In this document: piece by piece, positions 59,291-64,000 of the stretch
How positions within the stretch are numbered: position 1 is the first letter of the stretch
How the letters are laid out: every line of letters starts with the position of its first letter
Assembly (NCBI RefSeq): GCF_022374895.2
Contig: NZ_CP092423.2
Coordinates: forward strand, 1,922,001-1,986,000
Direction of reading: 5' to 3'
Origin: Mycobacterium lentiflavum
GTDB taxonomy: Bacteria > Actinomycetota > Actinomycetes > Mycobacteriales > Mycobacteriaceae
Length of the DNA: 64,000 bases
Notes under the pieces: generated by a model
Database searches by the model: none
The model's input: the letters and a program-made list of their open reading frames with translations, nothing else
Told to the model about the DNA's origin: nothing
Position numbers and translations under genes: made by a program

Positions 59291-60262
59291 GTGCAGCGGT
59301 GGCGCGGCCAAGACGAGATCCCCACTGACTGGGGCCGATGTGTGCTCACGATCGGGGTGTTCGACGGTGTGCACCGCGGTCATGCGGAATTGATTGCGCA
59401 CGCGGTGAAAGCCGGGCGGGCACGCAACGTGCCGGCCGTGCTGATGACGTTCGATCCGCATCCGATGGAAGTGGTCTATCCGGGCAGTCACCCGGCGCAG
59501 CTGACCACGTTGACCCGGCGCGCGGAGCTCGTCGAGGAGCTGGGTGTCGACGTCTTCCTCGTCATGCCGTTCACCACGGACTTCATGAAGCTCACGCCGG
59601 AGCGCTACGTCCACGAGCTCCTGGTGGAGAACCTGCATGTCGTCGAGGTCGTGGTGGGGGAGAACTTCACCTTCGGCAAGAAGGCGCTCGGCACGGTCGA
59701 CACCCTGCGCAAGGCCGGTGACCGGTTCGGATTCGCGGTGGAGTCGATGTCGCTGCTGTCCGAGCATCACAGCAACGAGACCGTGACGTTCTCGTCGACC
59801 TACATCCGCTCCTGCGTCGACGCCGGCGACATGGTGGCGGCCACCGAGGCGCTGGGCCGCCCGCACCGCGTCGAAGGCGTCGTCGTGCGCGGGCATGGGA
59901 GGGGCGCCGAGTTGGGCTTTCCCACCGCGAACGTCGCGCCGCCGATGTACTCGGCGATCCCGGCCGACGGCGTGTACGCCGCCTGGTTCACCGTGCTGGG
60001 ACACGGACCGGTGACCGGCACCGTCGTCCCGGGGGAGCGCTACCAGGCCGCGGTCTCCGTCGGCACCAACCCGACGTTTTCCGGGCGCACCCGCACCGTC
60101 GAGGCGTTCGTCCTCGATACGACCGCTGACCTGTACGGACAGCATGTCGCCCTGGACTTCGTCGCCCGCATTCGGGGCCAGTACAAGTTCGAATCGGTCA
60201 AGGAACTGGTGGCCCAGATCGGCGTCGACACCGACCGGACCCGCAGTCTGCTCGGCGACTAG
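59291..60262 (+). CDS. ribF: Bifunctional riboflavin kinase / FAD synthetase RibF
   Basis: 323 residues from GTG 59291 (the frame opens at 59183). N-terminal nucleotidyltransferase: TIGVFDGVHRGHAELIAHAV and TFDPHPMEVVYPG. C-terminal flavokinase: GRGAELGFPTANVAPPMYSA and DGVYAAWFTVLGHGPVTGTV. It converts riboflavin to FMN and FAD. It is 142 bases upstream of rpsO on the same strand. Confidence 0.96.
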   Translation: MQRWRGQDEIPTDWGRCVLTIGVFDGVHRGHAELIAHAVKAGRARNVPAVLMTFDPHPMEVVYPGSHPAQLTTLTRRAELVEELGVDVFLVMPFTTDFMKLTPERYVHELLVENLHVVEVVVGENFTFGKKALGTVDTLRKAGDRFGFAVESMSLLSEHHSNETVTFSSTYIRSCVDAGDMVAATEALGRPHRVEGVVVRGHGRGAELGFPTANVAPPMYSAIPADGVYAAWFTVLGHGPVTGTVVPGERYQAAVSVGTNPTFSGRTRTVEAFVLDTTADLYGQHVALDFVARIRGQYKFESVKELVAQIGVDTDRTRSLLGD

Positions 60263-60404
60263 ACCCACGGCCGGCCGCACTCCGACGATTCGGGCCGGGC
60301 CGCGCATGGCTGCTAAACTTCCGGACGATATCGGCGTGTGCTGCGGTTCGCGGCGGCCGCGCCCGGACATTGAACCTTCGCGGACCTATTGATGGAGTTA
60401 TTTC

Positions 60405-60674
60405 GTGGCGCTTACTGCCGAGCAGAAAAAAGAAATTCTGGGCCAATACGGCCTGCATGACACCGACACCGGATCGCCGGAGGCGCAGATCGCGCTGCTG
60501 ACCAAGCGGATCGCCGACCTGACCGAGCACCTCAAGGTGCACAAGCACGACCACCACTCGCGGCGCGGCCTGCTGCTGCTGGTGGGTCGTCGGCGCCGGC
60601 TGATCAAGTACATCTCGCAGATCGACGTCGAGCGCTACCGCTCGCTGATCGACCGGCTGGGCCTGCGTCGCTGA
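60405..60674 (+). CDS. rpsO: Ribosomal protein S15
   Basis: 89 residues, standard for S15: [40 protein letters not shown] and [23 protein letters not shown] 60405 is preceded by GGAG at 60393-60396. It binds 16S rRNA in the 30S subunit and lies upstream of pnp, as in many bacteria. Confidence 0.97.
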   Translation: MALTAEQKKEILGQYGLHDTDTGSPEAQIALLTKRIADLTEHLKVHKHDHHSRRGLLLLVGRRRRLIKYISQIDVERYRSLIDRLGLRR

Positions 60675-61006
60675 CGCCTGGCTCGCTCCCACGCCTTGCT
60701 GGTCGGCCGAGTTCGCCAGTGTAGAGTGAGAGCGTTCTGGGCCTGTTTGGCCCGAACAAATGGTGCGGTGCGCGCAGATCCGTGTGTTCCGTTCCAGCGT
60801 GTCACGACGGAAGCAGCCCGGTCTGTATCGGGCGGTCTTCGGTAGTGGCAGCCGGGCTCTCCGGATCTGGGGCAGGTCGGCCGCTTCGATCGATGGCCGT
60901 AGCCGCATTCAGACTTTAGTTTCGCGAGGGTTGCTCCGAACCCTCTGCGGGTTGCGCGTGATTACGCGAAAAAGCTGAATAACCCAGAGAGGCTGCACGG
61001 ACACCT
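60675..61006 (+). promoter_or_regulatory. 332-base leader between rpsO and pnp with three short hairpins
   Basis: No credible ORF. Hairpins visible: GGGCC-TGTTT-GGCCC at 60739-60753 (possible rpsO 3' end), GAGGGTT-GCTCCG-AACCCTC at 60926-60945, and CGCGT-GATT-ACGCG followed by five A at 60955-60973. The last two are 62 and 34 bases from the pnp ATG and could be in the mRNA leader. Regulation by PNPase on its own message is known in E. coli; whether this leader acts similarly is inference. Confidence 0.55.
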
Positions 61007-63286
61007 ATGTCTGTCGCTCAAATTGATGAAGGCGTGTACGAATCCACCGCCACAATCGACAACGGGACCTTTGGTACCCGGACCATCCGATTCGAGACCG
61101 GCCGGCTGGCCCTGCAGGCCGCCGGTTCCGTCGTCGCCTACCTCGACGACGAGAACATGCTGCTGTCGGCCACGACCGCCAGCAAGGCACCCAAGGAGCA
61201 CTTCGACTTCTTCCCGCTGACGGTCGACGTCGAGGAGCGGATGTACGCCGCCGGGCGCATCCCCGGTTCGTTCTTCCGCCGCGAGGGCCGGCCCTCCACC
61301 GACGCGATCCTGACCTGCCGGCTCATCGACCGCCCGCTGCGGCCGTCGTTCATCTCCGGCCTGCGCAACGAGATCCAGGTCGTCGTCACGATCCTGAGCC
61401 TGGACCCCAACGACCTGTACGACGTGCTGGCGATCAACGCCGCGTCGGCCTCCACCCAGATCAGCGGGCTGCCGTTCTCCGGCCCCATCGGGGCTGTGCG
61501 GGTCGCACTGATCGACGGCCAGTGGGTCGCGTTCCCGACCGTTGAGCAGCTCGAACGCGCCGTGTTCGACATGGTCGTGGCCGGCCGCGCTGTCGGAGAA
61601 GGCGACCAAAAAGACGTGGCCATCATGATGGTCGAGGCCGAGGCCACCGAAAAGCTCATCGAACTCGTCGAGGGCGGCGCCCAGGCGCCGACGGAAACCG
61701 TTGTGGCGGAAGGCCTGGAGGCCGCCAAGCCGTTCATCGCCGCGCTGTGCGCCGCTCAGCAGGAGCTGGCCGACGCGGCCGCCAAGCCCATCGGTGAGTA
61801 CCCGACGTTCCCGGACTACGCCGAAGACGTCTACTACGCGGTCGCCTCGGTGGCCACCGACGAACTGGCCAAGGCGCTGACCATCGGCGGCAAGGCCGAG
61901 CGCGACGCGCGCATTGACGAGCTCAAGGCCGAGGTGGCCGAGCGGCTCACTAAGGACTCGGCGACCTACGAGGGCCGCGAGAAAGAGGTTGGCGCCGCGT
62001 TCCGATCGTTGACCAAGAAGCTGGTGCGTCACCGCATCCTGACCGACCACTTCCGCATCGACGGCCGCGGCATCACCGACATCCGCGCCCTGTCGGCCGA
62101 GGTAGCCGTCGTGCCGCGGGCGCATGGCAGCGCGCTGTTCGAGCGGGGCGAGACCCAGATCCTGGGTGTCACCACGCTGGACATGGTCAAAATGGCCCAG
62201 CAGATCGACTCGCTGGGGCCGGAAACCTCCAAGCGGTACATGCACCACTACAACTTCCCGCCGTTCTCCACCGGCGAGACCGGCCGCGTCGGTTCGCCGA
62301 AGCGGCGTGAGATCGGCCACGGCGCGCTGGCCGAGCGGGCGCTGATTCCGGTGCTGCCCAGCGTCGAGGAGTTCCCGTACGCCATCCGTCAGGTGTCAGA
62401 AGCGTTGGGCTCCAACGGTTCGACGTCGATGGGATCGGTCTGCGCCTCCACCCTCGCGCTGCTGAACGCCGGGGTGCCGCTCAAGGCGCCGGTGGCCGGC
62501 ATCGCGATGGGCCTGGTGTCCGACGAGGTCGACGGTGAGACCCGTTACGTCACCCTGACCGACATCCTCGGCGCCGAGGACGCGTTCGGCGACATGGACT
62601 TCAAGTGCGCCGGCACCAAGGACTATGTCACCGCGCTGCAGCTGGACACCAAGCTCGACGGGATCCCGTCGCAGGTGCTCGCGGGTGCGCTGGCCCAAGC
62701 CAAGGACGCGCGACTGACGATCCTCGAGGTGATGGCCGAGGCCATCGACGCCCCCGACGAGATGAGCCCTTACGCGCCGCGGGTGACCACCATCAAGGTG
62801 CCGATCGACAAGATCGGAGAGGTCATCGGGCCCAAGGGCAAGGTCATCAACGCGATCACCGAGGAGACCGGCGCCCAGATCTCCATCGAGGACGACGGCA
62901 CCGTGTTCGTCGGCGCCACCGATGGTCCCTCGGCGCAGGCGGCGATCGACCGGATCAACGCCATTGCCAACCCGCAGCTGCCGACGGTGGGCGAGCGATT
63001 CCTCGGAACCGTGGTCAAGACAACGGATTTCGGTGCTTTCGTGTCGCTGCTGCCGGGCCGCGACGGTCTCGTGCACATCTCCAAGCTCGGCAAGGGCAAG
63101 CGCATCGCCAAGGTCGAGGACGTGGTGAACGTCGGCGACAAGCTGCGCGTGGAGATCGCCGACATCGACAAGCGGGGCAAGATCTCGCTGGTCCTGGTCG
63201 CCGAAGAGGACTCGGAAGACACCGCAGCACCCGCTGCCGATGCCCCGGAGACCGCGCCAGCCGATGCCGCGACAGCCAGCAGCTGA
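61007..63286 (+). CDS. pnp: Polyribonucleotide nucleotidyltransferase (PNPase, GpsI)
   Basis: 759 residues. Two RNase PH domains (first about residues 15-150, [20 protein letters not shown]; second about 350-560, [20 protein letters not shown]). KH domain near residue 594 ([20 protein letters not shown]) and S1 domain from about residue 662 ([20 protein letters not shown]). A Pro/Ala/Glu tail follows. It degrades RNA phosphorolytically and adds 3' tails. Its last 23 bases overlap pepR. Confidence 0.98.
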   Translation: MSVAQIDEGVYESTATIDNGTFGTRTIRFETGRLALQAAGSVVAYLDDENMLLSATTASKAPKEHFDFFPLTVDVEERMYAAGRIPGSFFRREGRPSTDAILTCRLIDRPLRPSFISGLRNEIQVVVTILSLDPNDLYDVLAINAASASTQISGLPFSGPIGAVRVALIDGQWVAFPTVEQLERAVFDMVVAGRAVGEGDQKDVAIMMVEAEATEKLIELVEGGAQAPTETVVAEGLEAAKPFIAALCAAQQELADAAAKPIGEYPTFPDYAEDVYYAVASVATDELAKALTIGGKAERDARIDELKAEVAERLTKDSATYEGREKEVGAAFRSLTKKLVRHRILTDHFRIDGRGITDIRALSAEVAVVPRAHGSALFERGETQILGVTTLDMVKMAQQIDSLGPETSKRYMHHYNFPPFSTGETGRVGSPKRREIGHGALAERALIPVLPSVEEFPYAIRQVSEALGSNGSTSMGSVCASTLALLNAGVPLKAPVAGIAMGLVSDEVDGETRYVTLTDILGAEDAFGDMDFKCAGTKDYVTALQLDTKLDGIPSQVLAGALAQAKDARLTILEVMAEAIDAPDEMSPYAPRVTTIKVPIDKIGEVIGPKGKVINAITEETGAQISIEDDGTVFVGATDGPSAQAAIDRINAIANPQLPTVGERFLGTVVKTTDFGAFVSLLPGRDGLVHISKLGKGKRIAKVEDVVNVGDKLRVEIADIDKRGKISLVLVAEEDSEDTAAPAADAPETAPADAATASS

Positions 63287-64000
63287 CGTAGCCGGGGCGC
63301 GCCCCGGTCGAGTGGGTGCCCTGCGGCGGGGCAAGCACACCGCCGAGGCTGAACCCGCGCTGCAGGCCACCTTGCGCCGCACCACGTTGCCGGGTGGCCT
63401 GCGGGTGGTCACCGAATACCTGCCCGCGGTGCGTTCTGCGTCGGTCGGGGTGTGGGTCGGTGTCGGATCGCGGGACGAAGGGGCGACCGTTGCCGGTGCG
63501 GCGCACTTCCTCGAGCATCTGCTGTTCAAGTCGACGCCGACGCGCACCGCGGTCGACATCGCCCAGGCGATGGACGCGGTCGGCGGCGAACTGAACGCGT
63601 TCACCGCCAAGGAGCACACCTGCTACTACGCGCACGTGCTCGACAGCGATCTCGAGCTGGCTGTCGACCTGGTCGCCGACGTGGTCCTCAACGGGCGCTG
63701 CGCCGTCGCAGACGTCGAACTCGAACGCGACGTCGTCCTCGAGGAAATCGCGATGCGCGACGACGACCCCGAAGACGCGCTGGGAGATATGTTCCTCTCG
63801 GCACTGTTCGGCGATCATCCGGTCGGGCGCCCGGTCATCGGTAGCGCGCACTCGGTGTCGGCGATGACCCGCGCGCAGCTGCACTCCTTCCACATACGGC
63901 GCTATACGCCCGAACGGATGGTGGTCGCGGTGGCCGGCAACGTCGACCACGACGAGGTGGTCGCCCTGGTGCGCCAGCACTTCGGATCCCGTTTGGTGCG
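63264..64000 (+). CDS. pepR: M16-family zinc protease PepR, N-terminal part, runs off the window
   Basis: About 245 codons present. Inverted zinc motif Hxx[22 protein letters not shown], and downstream Glu in [18 protein letters not shown]; the partner Glu in [19 protein letters not shown]. It matches the start of the M. tuberculosis PepR I recall (Rv2782c, 438 aa), with an N-terminal extension. ATG 63264 overlaps pnp by 23 bases. The C-terminal half lies beyond base 64000. Confidence 0.93.
   Translation, partial: MPRQPAADVAGARPGRVGALRRGKHTAEAEPALQATLRRTTLPGGLRVVTEYLPAVRSASVGVWVGVGSRDEGATVAGAAHFLEHLLFKSTPTRTAVDIAQAMDAVGGELNAFTAKEHTCYYAHVLDSDLELAVDLVADVVLNGRCAVADVELERDVVLEEIAMRDDDPEDALGDMFLSALFGDHPVGRPVIGSAHSVSAMTRAQLHSFHIRRYTPERMVVAVAGNVDHDEVVALVRQHFGSRLV

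Overview
The window is high-GC actinobacterial DNA and reads as a chromosomal segment of a slow-growing, non-tuberculous Mycobacterium. Gene order and protein lengths follow the M. tuberculosis block Rv2868c to Rv2782c, as I recall it: ispG, acetyltransferase, penicillin-binding lipoprotein, mapB ... mtr, mqo, cobO-cobB-cysG, efpA, proS, rimP-nusA-ylxR-infB-rbfA-nrnA, echA16, pptT-truB, ltp1-fadE21, sirR, ribF, rpsO, pnp, pepR. MIRU-like repeats also point to a slow grower. I cannot name the species. There is no tRNA, rRNA, insertion sequence, prophage or CRISPR array that I can see.

Layout. Bases 1-7626 (+): 3' end of ispG, acetyltransferase, penicillin-binding lipoprotein, DUF1707 protein, mapB, cobQ, a small alpha/beta-hydrolase-like gene and a class I amidotransferase. 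Bases 7693-25912 (-): a phosphodiesterase and then, reading leftward from nicT, a complete [NiFe]-hydrogenase island: nicT, hypA, hypB, small subunit, large subunit, NifU/Rieske-like protein, DUF5947, DUF6084, an unrecognised 451-aa protein, a 39-aa membrane microprotein, maturation protease, hypC, hypF, a SIS-HypC fusion, a SIS isomerase-like protein, hypE, a second hypC, hypD and a DUF6390 protein. A Fur-family gene (probable nickel regulator Nur) diverges from nicT. Bases 26514-39648: mtr, hydrolase, mqo, acetyltransferase, chelatase-like protein, cobO, cobB, cysG, efpA, proS. Bases 39691-47838: ferritin-like pair, the nusA-infB operon, a secreted protein. Bases 48036-57109: echA16, two DUF proteins, a CocE-type hydrolase, a DUF3558 protein, phosphoesterase-pptT-truB ending in a 3 x 56-bp tandem repeat, a SHOCT protein, ltp1. 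Bases 57147-64000: fadE21, sirR, ribF, rpsO, pnp and the start of pepR.

How it works together. NicT imports Ni2+. HypA and HypB load nickel. HypF, HypE, HypC and HypD build the Fe(CN)2CO centre. The protease trims the large subunit. The CxxD motif in the small subunit marks a group 1h (actinobacterial, high-affinity, oxygen-tolerant) uptake hydrogenase, which oxidises trace H2. Nearly every downstream gene overlaps its neighbour by ATGA or GTGA, so the whole cassette looks translationally coupled.

Most notable signals. (1) A perfect TTGCAA-N5-TTGCAA palindrome lies in the hydrogenase leader and a near-perfect one lies between nicT and the Fur-family gene; together they suggest a Nur nickel regulon. 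(2) Four CATTTGC heptamers sit in the same 303-bp leader. (3) A SIS-HypC fusion is paired with a SIS protein in a cluster that has no hypX. (4) The NifU/Rieske-like protein has four Cys where Rieske proteins have 2 Cys and 2 His. (5) There is a MIRU tandem array at the truB stop codon, and two hairpins with shared loop and different paired arms sit at convergent gene ends.
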